Source of the DNA: JAGWFU01 sp035534575
GTDB taxonomy: Archaea; Micrarchaeota; Micrarchaeia; Micrarchaeales; Micrarchaeaceae
NCBI GenBank assembly: GCA_035534575.1
Contig: DATLRT010000029.1
Span: 1-28,317, forward strand
Direction: 5' to 3'
DNA: 28,317 nucleotides
The notes below the pieces were generated by a model. That model was not told where the DNA came from, made no database searches, and saw only the letters and a program-made list of their open reading frames with translations. Positions 6,605 to 14,027 of this stretch are shown here, piece by piece. How positions within the stretch are numbered: the first letter of the stretch is position 1; every line of letters begins with the position of its first letter. A program made the position numbers and the translations under genes.

Positions 6605-7894
6605 ATGGCGCCCGACCCGATTAATCCTAATGTTAAAGGCGAGACAAAAACGTCGATAGATGCGCTTGTCGAGCTGCTGAATTCCAGGGGCAAGATGGAG
6701 CTCAACGCCGTCGCAGATACCCTTGGCGTGAACTCAAACCTCGTCGAGAGCTGGGCAAAGGTGCTCGAGAATGGCGGACTTGTGAAAATAGACTATGAGG
6801 TGGGCAAGATGTACCTCGAGCCGCTCCGAATAAGCAAGGAGTCGATGCCCAACATAAAGTCCAAGATGGCGGCGCAGACGCAGGCCATGGAGGAGACCCT
6901 CTCATCGGACAAGATTGCCACAGAGAGGTTCATGACCGCCCTTGACAAGCTTAGCACACAGCTGAGTGGGATAGACGCGGAGTACAAGAAGCGTATGCCT
7001 GAGATACAGCAGATGATGGGCGAGCTCAACAAGGCTGCCGCCAGCGTGCAGGCAACCGACAAGACGATTGACGATATACGAAAGAACGCGGAGAGCTCAT
7101 ATTCAACAATAAGCAAGAGGCTTGAGGAGCTGTCAGGAAAGATAACCTCCTTCGGCAGCCTGAACTCCGATGCCAGCATAGCGCAGGGCGCGGAGAGGCT
7201 CACCGCCCTGAGGCAGAAGGCCACAGAGGCGCAGAACGCGATAGCCGAGATAGAGAAGAGCAAGAACCGCGCGTTCGACACGATAATGAAGAGCATAGAC
7301 TCAGAGGTAAAGGAGATAAGGAAGCAGATAGGCGACGCCAACAGGGACGTCGAGGCGCAACTGAAGTCGAACAGGCAGGAGCTTGAGGACGCGCTGAAGC
7401 ACATCCAGGGCCAGCATGGGGAAGCGAAGCAGCTCTCCGACCAGCTCAAGGCTTTCAGGAGCGAGCACGAGACCTACAAGAGGGCGCTCGACAAGACCGG
7501 GGCCGAGGCGAGGGACAAGTTCGCCAAGATGAACGACCAGCTCCAGAAGGACATACATGTGATAGACGAGAGCTCCGGTGCCATGACCCAGAAGCTTGAG
7601 TCGGCGAAGTCGATATTCGGCGGCGTTGCAACGTTCGACCAGACGCTCAACGGCTCAAAGGCGGAGATAGAGGCCCTGAAGAAGGAGGCGGGCTCAGTCA
7701 AGGCTGAGCTGGAGGAGCTCACGGGCCAGCTGCGCGCATTCAAGTCGATGTCAAACATGACATTGGAGAAGAGCATGGCAGAGCTGAAGAAGCTGTCGGG
7801 CAAGACCTCCGACGCGACCGCAAAGGTCGCCAATCTGAAGGGCAAGGTCACCGATGTCAAGCAGAAGATGGAAGAGGATTCGAAGAAGCTTTAA
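6605..7894 (+). CDS. Winged-helix / long coiled-coil protein heading the pilus operon
   Basis: A 429-residue hydrophilic protein with no signal peptide or membrane helix. Residues about 14-72 look like a winged helix-turn-helix (SIDALVELLNSRGKMELNAV, then a second helix and a GGLVKIDYEVGKMYLEP wing). Residues about 85-425 are almost entirely charged, Ala/Leu-rich heptad-like coiled coil resembling methyl-accepting or SMC-like rods. I do not recognise a named family. It is the first gene of the operon, eight bases upstream of the secretion ATPase gene, so it probably serves the pilus motor as a cytoplasmic scaffold or a regulator. The wHTH may bind DNA or be a protein-docking fold. Confidence 0.82.
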   Translation: MAPDPINPNVKGETKTSIDALVELLNSRGKMELNAVADTLGVNSNLVESWAKVLENGGLVKIDYEVGKMYLEPLRISKESMPNIKSKMAAQTQAMEETLSSDKIATERFMTALDKLSTQLSGIDAEYKKRMPEIQQMMGELNKAAASVQATDKTIDDIRKNAESSYSTISKRLEELSGKITSFGSLNSDASIAQGAERLTALRQKATEAQNAIAEIEKSKNRAFDTIMKSIDSEVKEIRKQIGDANRDVEAQLKSNRQELEDALKHIQGQHGEAKQLSDQLKAFRSEHETYKRALDKTGAEARDKFAKMNDQLQKDIHVIDESSGAMTQKLESAKSIFGGVATFDQTLNGSKAEIEALKKEAGSVKAELEELTGQLRAFKSMSNMTLEKSMAELKKLSGKTSDATAKVANLKGKVTDVKQKMEEDSKKL

Positions 7895-7902
7895 GTGGTG
7901 GA

Positions 7903-9402
7903 ATGGCTGATAGCGCAACCGGCAATGTCCTTGAGGAGTACAACCTCGATGCGCATGGGATGACCGTGCACATACAGGTGGTGAGGTCGGGCGACTTCAT
8001 GCCCTACTACAACCTCACCTTCCCCGGAATAGGCAACGCCACCAAGCTGCTCATAAACTCGCTGAGGGGCGAGCTCATATCCATGGTGCCGATAGACCCC
8101 ACCAAGATAGAGGACAAGGACTACCTCGACGAGCTGAACAACAAGTACATAGAGGCGGGCTCGATACTGGTGGACAAGTACATCCCCGACATCACCCCCG
8201 ACACGAAGAGGCTGCTCACCTCCTACATACTCAACATGATGCTCGGCCTCGGCGACTTAGAGGCACCGCTCGCGGACGACAACCTCGAGGAGATCGCGGT
8301 CAACGGCGCGAAGGACTTCATCTGGGTCTTCCACAAGGTGCACGGATGGTGCAAGACCAACATCAAGCCCGCGAGCGAGGAGCTCATTTATGACCAGTCC
8401 GAGCAGATAGGCAGGAGGATAGGGAGGAGCATAAGCAACCTCGCCCCGCTGATGGACGCAGAGCTGTCCGACGGCTCGAGGGTCAACGCCACGCTGTACC
8501 CCGTCTCGCAGGTGGGCAACACAATCACGATAAGAAAGTTCGCGAAGAACCCGTGGACCATGCCCGCTCTGATACGCAACGGCACGGTGAGCACGGACGT
8601 GGCCTCACTGGTCTGGCTGTGCATAGAGAACGAGATAAGCCTCATATTCTCCGGCGGAACGGCGAGCGGAAAGACCAGCTTCCTCAACGCATCGAGCATA
8701 TTCTTCCCGGCCAACAGGAGGATCATCTCGATAGAGGAGACTAGGGAGCTCACCCTTCCATCGTTCCTGCAGTGGATACCGATGGTCTCAAGGGAGCCCA
8801 ACCCGGAGGGCAAGGGAGAGGTAACGCTTTACGACCTGATGATAAACGCGCTCAGGCAGAGGCCCGACATAGTGCTCGTTGGAGAGATAAGGACGCAGAA
8901 GGACGCCGAGACGCTGTTTGAGGCCATACACACCGGGCACGCAGTCTACGGAACTGTGCACGCCGACAACGCGCAGGACACGGTGGTGAGGATGACCAAT
9001 CCCCCTATCGCGATACCGAAGATCATGCTTAACTCAATCGGCGGCCTCGTTGTACTGTTCAGGCACAGGACCAAGAGCATAAGGCGAGTGCTCGAGTTCG
9101 CAGAGGTGCTGCACGACGGAAACGCCAACGTGCTGTACAAGTGGAGCGTGAGGAACGACAAGATCACGCAGATAAGCGACCTCACCAGGCTAGCCGAGAC
9201 GCTAATACTTTACGGAGGGCTTACCAAGACGGAGATAGCGAACAACGTGGCGGAGAAGTCGAAGGTGCTTGACTGGATGGTCCAGAACAATGTGGTTGAC
9301 GTTGACGACTCGGGCTTCGTTGTCGCCAACTATTACAAGGACAAGGCAAAGGTGCTTGCCATCGTGGCTAGCGGCCAGAGCTTCTCGAGGGACATCTTCT
9401 GA
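7903..9402 (+). CDS. Type II/IV secretion system ATPase (archaeal pilus assembly, GspE/TadA-like)
   Basis: A 499-residue hexameric secretion ATPase. Motifs appear in the expected order: Walker A GGTASGKTS (251-259), Asp box EETRE (278-282), Walker B DIVLVGEIR (322-330) and His box GHAVYGTVHAD (345-355). The N-terminal part (1-200) contains the usual SDGSRVNATLYP block. It would power extension or secretion through the platform proteins encoded downstream, at the inner face of the membrane. No FlaH/ArlH, archaellin or other archaellum genes are nearby, so an adhesive pilus or secretion role is more likely than an archaellum. Confidence 0.95.
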   Translation: MADSATGNVLEEYNLDAHGMTVHIQVVRSGDFMPYYNLTFPGIGNATKLLINSLRGELISMVPIDPTKIEDKDYLDELNNKYIEAGSILVDKYIPDITPDTKRLLTSYILNMMLGLGDLEAPLADDNLEEIAVNGAKDFIWVFHKVHGWCKTNIKPASEELIYDQSEQIGRRIGRSISNLAPLMDAELSDGSRVNATLYPVSQVGNTITIRKFAKNPWTMPALIRNGTVSTDVASLVWLCIENEISLIFSGGTASGKTSFLNASSIFFPANRRIISIEETRELTLPSFLQWIPMVSREPNPEGKGEVTLYDLMINALRQRPDIVLVGEIRTQKDAETLFEAIHTGHAVYGTVHADNAQDTVVRMTNPPIAIPKIMLNSIGGLVVLFRHRTKSIRRVLEFAEVLHDGNANVLYKWSVRNDKITQISDLTRLAETLILYGGLTKTEIANNVAEKSKVLDWMVQNNVVDVDDSGFVVANYYKDKAKVLAIVASGQSFSRDIF

Positions 9403-9413
9403 GGGTGATTTGA

Positions 9414-10097
9414 ATGGAAGACAATTTCACGCAGCTGCTCAAGATCGTGCAGACGGTAGAGGGCGCCGCGAAGCCGCAGGAGGTTAACTTCGTCGACACA
9501 TCCGGCATCGGGCAGCAGCCTTCGGGAGCAGCGAGGCCAAGGTACTCGGATATGCTAAAGACAGTTTTCGCAATAGAGTCGAAGCTTCAGCTGGAGATGA
9601 AGCAGCAGGGCACCCACTCGGCCCAGCAACTCAAGACACAGCAGGAGGCGCAGGTCCAGCAGGAGAGGGTCTCGGTGGCCCAGAGAGTGGCGCCGCAGAT
9701 ACGCACCCCCCCTATGCCCAACATACAGATAGGCGCCGCGGTCTCAAGGGGCGTCACGGCGATGGAGGCAGAGAAGCAGGCTGTGGGCAGGGAGCTCGGC
9801 GTGCTCGTAAGGGACTTGGGCGCGCTTGAGTCGTTGGCCAAGTCCATTAGGATAAAGAAGATAGACACAAGGTCGCTTGTCCTACCTAACCTATCTGTCT
9901 CCGACCAGATAGTGGAGCTGGAGAGGATAGCGCAGGGGCTCAAGGAGAACGTCTTCGACCAGGACCAGCTCTCAGTGGTAAGGCAGGAGGTGCTCGGGCT
10001 AAACCAGGTGGCCAATGAGGGCAAGAGGCAGCAGGACCCGCTTACGGTGGCGAGGGACCAGAGACTTAAGGAGATAATGTCAATGTTCAATGGATGA
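9414..10097 (+). CDS. Unknown cytoplasmic protein between pilus ATPase and platform protein
   Basis: A 227-residue hydrophilic protein with no membrane helix and a Gln/Ala-rich, probably helical centre (about 65-105). The C-terminal region (about 125-225) is predicted mainly helical, with IKKIDTRSLVLPNLSVSDQI. I recognise no family. It starts 12 bases after the ATPase stop and overlaps the platform gene by eight bases (start within ATGGATGA), so it is translationally coupled and probably part of the cytoplasmic motor. GC content and codon use match its neighbours. Confidence 0.8.
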   Translation: MEDNFTQLLKIVQTVEGAAKPQEVNFVDTSGIGQQPSGAARPRYSDMLKTVFAIESKLQLEMKQQGTHSAQQLKTQQEAQVQQERVSVAQRVAPQIRTPPMPNIQIGAAVSRGVTAMEAEKQAVGRELGVLVRDLGALESLAKSIRIKKIDTRSLVLPNLSVSDQIVELERIAQGLKENVFDQDQLSVVRQEVLGLNQVANEGKRQQDPLTVARDQRLKEIMSMFNG

Positions 10098-11436
10098 AAA
10101 AATGCTGTTCGACAAAAAGAAGAAGGTGATAAGCGTGGACGGGAAGAGCATAGAGCTCGAGCCCAAGCCCGCCAAGGTCCCGTTCTTCAGCTTCAAGCCT
10201 AAGTCCAAGGCGCCGCAGCAGCAGGCGCAGCCGGCTCAGGCGCAGAAGCCCTCGCAGCCAACCTCGCAGGTGCAGATGCCGCAGCCCGTCGCATCAGCGC
10301 CTCAGTCTCAGCCGCCTCAGCCTCCGCAGCAGCCCAGGCCGCAGATTGTAACGCCGCCCCCTCAGCAGAAGCCGCAGCCCCCGCCACAGGTACAACAGCC
10401 GCAGAGGTTCGGGCAGCCCAGCCCCCAGAGCATCATAAACGCCAAGCCATCGATGAGCATCGGCGATATCAACATTTACAAGAAGCAGGAGCAGCCCGCT
10501 GCAGCTAGGCCGAGCATCTTCGACCAGAAACCCAAGCCAGCCGGAAAGCCGCCGATATTCCGACAGAAGCCGCAGCAGGGCGCGCCTTCAGCGACTGGCC
10601 CGAGCGCATGGAAGCTCTACCTCGCCAGCGTAGCTGCAAAGCACAAGGGGCTCGAGGAGGCAATCCGGAAGCAGGGGATAAAGGGCACAGTGGCGGAGTT
10701 CGTCCAGCGAATGATGGTGTCCGCCGGGATGATGGCAGTAGTCATCGGCATCTCCATTATCATACTTCTCATAAGGCTCTCGCTCCCCACCATAGAGGCG
10801 GTGATGTTCGGAATACTGATGGGCATAGCCATATTCTACGTCTCATTCAACTCGTTCCTCAACTTCCCATCAAGGAAGGGCAAGCAGTCCTCGAAGATCA
10901 TAGAGAGGGACATACTGTTCGCGACTAGGGACATGATCATCTCGCTCAGGTCAGGAATGCCGCTCTTCAATGCACTCACCGCAGTGAGCACCGGATACGG
11001 AGAGGCGAGCAAGGAGTTCCAGAAGATAGTCGAAAAGGTGCAGATAGGCACGCCGCTTGAGGAAGCTATAGACCAAACCATCGCCGAGTCGAGAAGCTCG
11101 TCATTCAGGAGGATAATGCTTCAAGCCGCGGTCAGCATCAAGGCCGGAGCTGACGTGGTAGCGGCACTGCAGAGCGTGATCGACCAGCTCACCCAGGAGA
11201 GGGCGATAGAGCTCAGGAGGTACGGACAGAGGCTCAACGCGCTCGCCATGTTCTACATGCTGTTCGGAATAATACTCCCGAGCATGGGAATAGCCGTGGC
11301 AACAATACTTACCACGTTCATAGCGATATTCACCGTGACGCCCTCTATACTCGCGGCCGCGATAATAGGCATGATATTCCTGCAGATAATATTCCTGCAG
11401 CTTATAAGGTCTTCGAGACCTGTATTCGCAATGTGA
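10090..11436 (+). CDS. TadC-like pilus platform protein with Pro/Gln-rich N-terminal tail
   Basis: A 448-residue protein. Residues about 35-180 are a low-complexity, Pro/Gln/Lys/Ala-rich tail with many PQ and QP steps and a repeated KPKPAGKPPIF-like segment. Residues about 185-448 are a T2SSF/TadC domain: two hydrophobic helices (about 212-255), a cytoplasmic helical domain containing ATRDMIISLRSGMPLFNAL, then two C-terminal helices. Platform proteins sit in the membrane and couple the ATPase to pilin insertion. The long disordered tail is unusual for the family and could tether the coiled-coil or linker proteins. The gene overlaps the previous one by eight bases. Confidence 0.9.
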   Translation: MDEKMLFDKKKKVISVDGKSIELEPKPAKVPFFSFKPKSKAPQQQAQPAQAQKPSQPTSQVQMPQPVASAPQSQPPQPPQQPRPQIVTPPPQQKPQPPPQVQQPQRFGQPSPQSIINAKPSMSIGDINIYKKQEQPAAARPSIFDQKPKPAGKPPIFRQKPQQGAPSATGPSAWKLYLASVAAKHKGLEEAIRKQGIKGTVAEFVQRMMVSAGMMAVVIGISIIILLIRLSLPTIEAVMFGILMGIAIFYVSFNSFLNFPSRKGKQSSKIIERDILFATRDMIISLRSGMPLFNALTAVSTGYGEASKEFQKIVEKVQIGTPLEEAIDQTIAESRSSSFRRIMLQAAVSIKAGADVVAALQSVIDQLTQERAIELRRYGQRLNALAMFYMLFGIILPSMGIAVATILTTFIAIFTVTPSILAAAIIGMIFLQIIFLQLIRSSRPVFAM

Positions 11437-11440
11437 TGAT

Positions 11441-12436
11441 ATGGCCCAGGGAACCACCAGATTCGAGAGATATCTGCCTATCGGGATAGTCAAGGCCATA
11501 TCGCGCGAGGCCACTATGGCCGGGCTCAAGAGGACTGCCAACCAGATACTCCAGATAATGGCGGTTGGCGCCGTGGCGACCGCGATAGTGATGACGCTTG
11601 TTCTCTTCATCGCGGGCTGGGGCGTACTCGCGCCAATAGTGGGCGTGGTCTCCGGCGCGGTGTTCATCATAGCCGTGTACATGGTCATAGAGTACCTGAT
11701 AGACGGAAGGAAGACCAAGCTCGAGGAGATGTTCCCCGATTACCTTCAGATAGCCTCTGCCAACCTCAGGAGCGGAATAGCACTCGACAGGGCGATGCTG
11801 CTTGCTGCGAGGCCGGAGTTCACATTCCTCAGCGACGACATAAAGGAGATGAACAGGAGGATATTCAGCGGAGAGACCTTCGAGGCCGCGCTAAAGGACT
11901 TCGCGAGCAAGTACAGGTCCTACGAGCTCGGCCACGCGGTTCGAATGATGCTCGAGGCGCTGAGATACGGAGGCGCGATGGCGGACCTGCTGGAACACAT
12001 ATCCAAGGACCTCAGGAACCAGCAGCTCATACAGAAGGAGGTCGCAGGGCAGCTCTTCATGTACAGCATATTCATAGCCTTCGCCGGCCTCATAGCCGCT
12101 CCGGTCCTGTACAGCCTCACGAGCCAGATGATATCCGTCACGGACCAGGTCTGGAAGGGAATACTCACCGCAAACCCCGGAGGGCTTCCAACCACCGGCA
12201 TCTCGTTCCTCAAGCCGAGCCCGCCGAAGATAAGCCCCGGCACCTACCATACCTTCTCGCTCATATCGATTGCCGTCATAACCGCGTTCGCAAGCATGAT
12301 AATGTCCGCGATATCTACAGGGTCAGCTCTCAAGGGGCTCAAGTACCTGCCGGTTTTCATGATAGTGGGGTTCGGCGTGTTCTTCATAGGGCAGGCTTTC
12401 ATAGGCTCGCTGTTCTCCTCGCTGGGAGGAATATAG
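11441..12436 (+). CDS. Second TadC-like pilus platform protein
   Basis: A 331-residue T2SSF-family membrane protein with paired helices near 37-85, a cytoplasmic helical domain with FPDYLQIASANLRSGIALDR (a typical TadC motif), another helix pair near 205-225, and C-terminal helices near 272-325. It starts four bases after the first platform gene. Two non-identical platform proteins suggest a heteromeric platform, as in Tad systems (TadB/TadC). It is the last gene of the operon by spacing. Confidence 0.92.
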   Translation: MAQGTTRFERYLPIGIVKAISREATMAGLKRTANQILQIMAVGAVATAIVMTLVLFIAGWGVLAPIVGVVSGAVFIIAVYMVIEYLIDGRKTKLEEMFPDYLQIASANLRSGIALDRAMLLAARPEFTFLSDDIKEMNRRIFSGETFEAALKDFASKYRSYELGHAVRMMLEALRYGGAMADLLEHISKDLRNQQLIQKEVAGQLFMYSIFIAFAGLIAAPVLYSLTSQMISVTDQVWKGILTANPGGLPTTGISFLKPSPPKISPGTYHTFSLISIAVITAFASMIMSAISTGSALKGLKYLPVFMIVGFGVFFIGQAFIGSLFSSLGGI

Positions 12437-12474
12437 GTCCAGCCCCGTTCAGGCTGAAATTGCATGGGTATACT

Positions 12475-12831
12475 ATGGCAAAAACCGTGGACGCGTACAT
12501 CAAGGGTGCGCCAAAGGATGCGCAAGCAAAGCTGAAACAGCTGCGCTCCGTAATAAGGAAAGCGGCACCTGACTCCGTCGAGCGCATCAGCTACGGTATG
12601 CCCTACTACGGGTACAAGGGCAGGCTGGCATACTTCCGCTTAGCCAAGGCGCACATCGGCCTATACATACCGCCGCCAATCATAGAACAGCACAAGAAGG
12701 AGCTGGCGGCATACGAGACCGCAAAGTCTACGGTACGCTTACCGCTGGACAAAAAGCTGCCGCTGGCACTTATAAGAAAACTGATCGTCTCCAGAGCGAG
12801 ATACAACGAATCAAGAAAGAAAAAGAGATAG
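12475..12831 (+). CDS. DUF1801 (YdhG-like) domain protein
   Basis: A protein of about 118 residues of the DUF1801/YdhG-like family. Key blocks are VDAYIKGAPKDAQAKLKQLR, then APDSVERISYGMPYYGYKGR and AYFRLAKAHIGLYIPPP, which match the family pattern of a helical start, an ISYGMP turn and a beta half. Members have been called iron-chaperone-like (frataxin-like fold), but the function is not established. I prefer ATG 12475, which begins MAKTVD just before the conserved start; an in-frame TTG at 12460 would add five residues. It stands 38 bases beyond the pilus operon and ends at a hairpin. Confidence 0.87.
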   Translation: MAKTVDAYIKGAPKDAQAKLKQLRSVIRKAAPDSVERISYGMPYYGYKGRLAYFRLAKAHIGLYIPPPIIEQHKKELAAYETAKSTVRLPLDKKLPLALIRKLIVSRARYNESRKKKR

Positions 12832-12886
12832 CTGCGGAACGCAGCTAACCTAAGGGCTTGCAAAGCCAGCTTCGGGGCGTTTTTTT
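12829..12886 (+). terminator. Hairpin and T-run after the DUF1801 gene
   Basis: A perfect 8-bp hairpin, TAGCTGCG-GAA-CGCAGCTA, begins at the stop codon. A second small hairpin, GGCTT-GCA-AAGCC (12855-12867), is followed by seven Ts (12880-12886). The T-run is the likely termination signal. Confidence 0.55.
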
Positions 12887-13062
12887 GCTTGCCAGGTCAC
12901 CATAGGTCCACTGTAGCTCTCTGGAAGGGATTTCGCCGAGCTGCCCCGCACAACCTCAGCTAGAACAAGAGGGCCTTGCTTTTACTTAAGTATATAAATC
13001 TTTACACCAATAAATATCTAAGTCGATGGCCTTGGCAACCGATTGCGCCATTCGGGCATATT

Positions 13063-13093
13063 TGTTTACAAAAGGTTTATATATATGTTTACA
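13063..13093 (+). promoter_or_regulatory. vapBC promoter with TGTTTACA direct repeats around the TATA box
   Basis: TGTTTACA occurs at 13063-13070 and 13086-13093, exactly 23 bases apart, on either side of the TATA element TTTATATATAT (13076-13086). The TATA centre is about 26 bases before GTG 13106. The repeats are a plausible operator for VapB autoregulation, because binding would cover the TATA box. Confidence 0.6.
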
Positions 13094-13105
13094 CAGAACC
13101 CTATC

Positions 13106-13339
13106 GTGGACAGCGAGGTAATAAGCGTCAGAGTGAGGAAAGGCCTAAGAGCATCGTTGCTGAAGCGCAACATACGCATAAATGAGGCCGTTAAGCTCTA
13201 TCTCGAGAACTTGTCAAGGGAAGAGGAGGCCGCTGAGACTATAGACCGGCTCTCAAGGCTGATAGCGGCTAGGGTAAAGCCGTCAAAACTGGGCTTCGGA
13301 GCAAGATCGGTGCGCGAGGATAGGGACAATGCTGAATGA
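13106..13339 (+). CDS. vapB: VapB-type antitoxin
   Basis: About 77 residues from the GTG at 13106. The N-terminus VDSEVISVRVRKGLRASLLK is the ribbon-helix-helix-like start typical of archaeal VapB, followed by NIRINEAVKLYLENL and a charged C-terminal tail that would wrap the toxin. GTG 13106 is preferred because it lies about 26 bases from the TATA box and begins just before the conserved strand; upstream in-frame starts at 13085 (ATG, inside the TATA region) and 13043 are less likely. It overlaps vapC by 11 bases. VapB neutralises VapC and usually represses its own promoter. Confidence 0.87.
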   Translation: MDSEVISVRVRKGLRASLLKRNIRINEAVKLYLENLSREEEAAETIDRLSRLIAARVKPSKLGFGARSVREDRDNAE

Positions 13340-13715
13340 TTCGTCTGTAATAATAAAATATTTCACTAAGGAGCCCAACTGGGAGGATGTAAGAGCCCAT
13401 ATAATCAAGGGATTTACCCTCCCCTTCGCCCTCAACGAACTCGGCAACGCTCTTTTCAAGAAGATGAAGCTGCACGAAATCGGGCTCACGGAGGCTACCG
13501 AGATACTTACCTCATACCAGCGCGTGGCAGCTACCTTGAACGAAACAGTTTACAGGGCAAAGGCGCTCGAGATATCTGCTGAGCATAAGATAGCTTTCTA
13601 TGATGCGCTCTTCCTGTCCGCTGCACTCAAAGAGAATGCTATCCTGGTAACTTGCGACAAGAGGCAGGCGGAGGTTGCCGAACTGATGGGGATAGCTACT
13701 GAACTCATTCATTAA
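13329..13715 (+). CDS. vapC: VapC-type PIN-domain toxin ribonuclease
   Basis: A 128-residue PIN domain. The acidic metal-binding set is visible as D4 (NDSSVIIKYF), E37 (LNELGNAL), D92 (AFYDALFLSAAL) and D110 (LVTCDKRQ). VapC toxins are Mg-dependent endoribonucleases, often cutting tRNA or rRNA, and are held inactive by VapB. All four acidic positions are intact, so an active enzyme is expected. It overlaps vapB by 11 bases, the usual coupled toxin-antitoxin layout. It converges with the DUF5654 gene 18 bases away. Confidence 0.94.
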   Translation: MLNDSSVIIKYFTKEPNWEDVRAHIIKGFTLPFALNELGNALFKKMKLHEIGLTEATEILTSYQRVAATLNETVYRAKALEISAEHKIAFYDALFLSAALKENAILVTCDKRQAEVAELMGIATELIH

Positions 13716-13733
13716 TGAAGGAGCCCAACGAGC

Positions 13734-14015
13734 TTACTTGCGCTTTGATGCCTTGCTGTCCATCTTCTCAGTGAGCGATGTCTTCATGCGCCCTATCATG
13801 TAGGTCACGTACACTGCTATCAAGGTGACCAGCACCGCGTATCCTATCTGCGCCGCGAGCGTGCCAGCAGTGCCGAAGAAGTGGGTGAAGATACCCTGTA
13901 TTGCTGTGTTCCAAGCCAACGCGGCCACCAGTCCGAACGCCGCAATCATCAGCGCCGACAGCCTTTCTATGAACTCTATGTGCATTTTCATGCTCTTGTT
14001 TGTCTCGTCTGCCAT
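13734..14015 (-). CDS. DUF5654-like small membrane protein
   Basis: A 93-residue protein with an N-terminal amphipathic block (MHIEFIERLSALMIAAFGLV), the conserved-looking AALAWNTAIQGIF, and two hydrophobic helices (about 22-45 and 55-77), then a basic tail. This matches the DUF5654 family of small archaeal and candidate-phylum membrane proteins of unknown role. It begins 12 bases after the stop of the 1103-residue LamG gene on the same strand, so it is probably the last gene of the adhesin operon. Confidence 0.77.
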   Translation of the reverse strand: MADETNKSMKMHIEFIERLSALMIAAFGLVAALAWNTAIQGIFTHFFGTAGTLAAQIGYAVLVTLIAVYVTYMIGRMKTSLTEKMDSKASKRK

Positions 14016-14027
14016 TCTATCACATTT

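Noticed and set aside
6605..7894. Long open frames antisense to the coiled-coil gene
   Set aside because: They are shadows of a biased, GC-rich coding sequence; the translated products are low-complexity Ser/Leu-rich with no motif or promoter.
7903..12436. Archaellum (Arl/Fla) motor
   Set aside because: The ATPase resembles FlaI-type enzymes, but no FlaH/ArlH, archaellin or other archaellum accessory gene is nearby, and there are two TadC-like platforms; a general pilus or secretion motor fits better.
12460..12474. TTG start for the DUF1801 gene
   Set aside because: It only adds five residues before the ATG at 12475, which directly precedes the conserved N-terminus.
13043..13105. Longer N-terminus for VapB
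   Set aside because: The upstream in-frame codons overlap the TATA box and the operator-like repeats, and the added residues do not resemble VapB.
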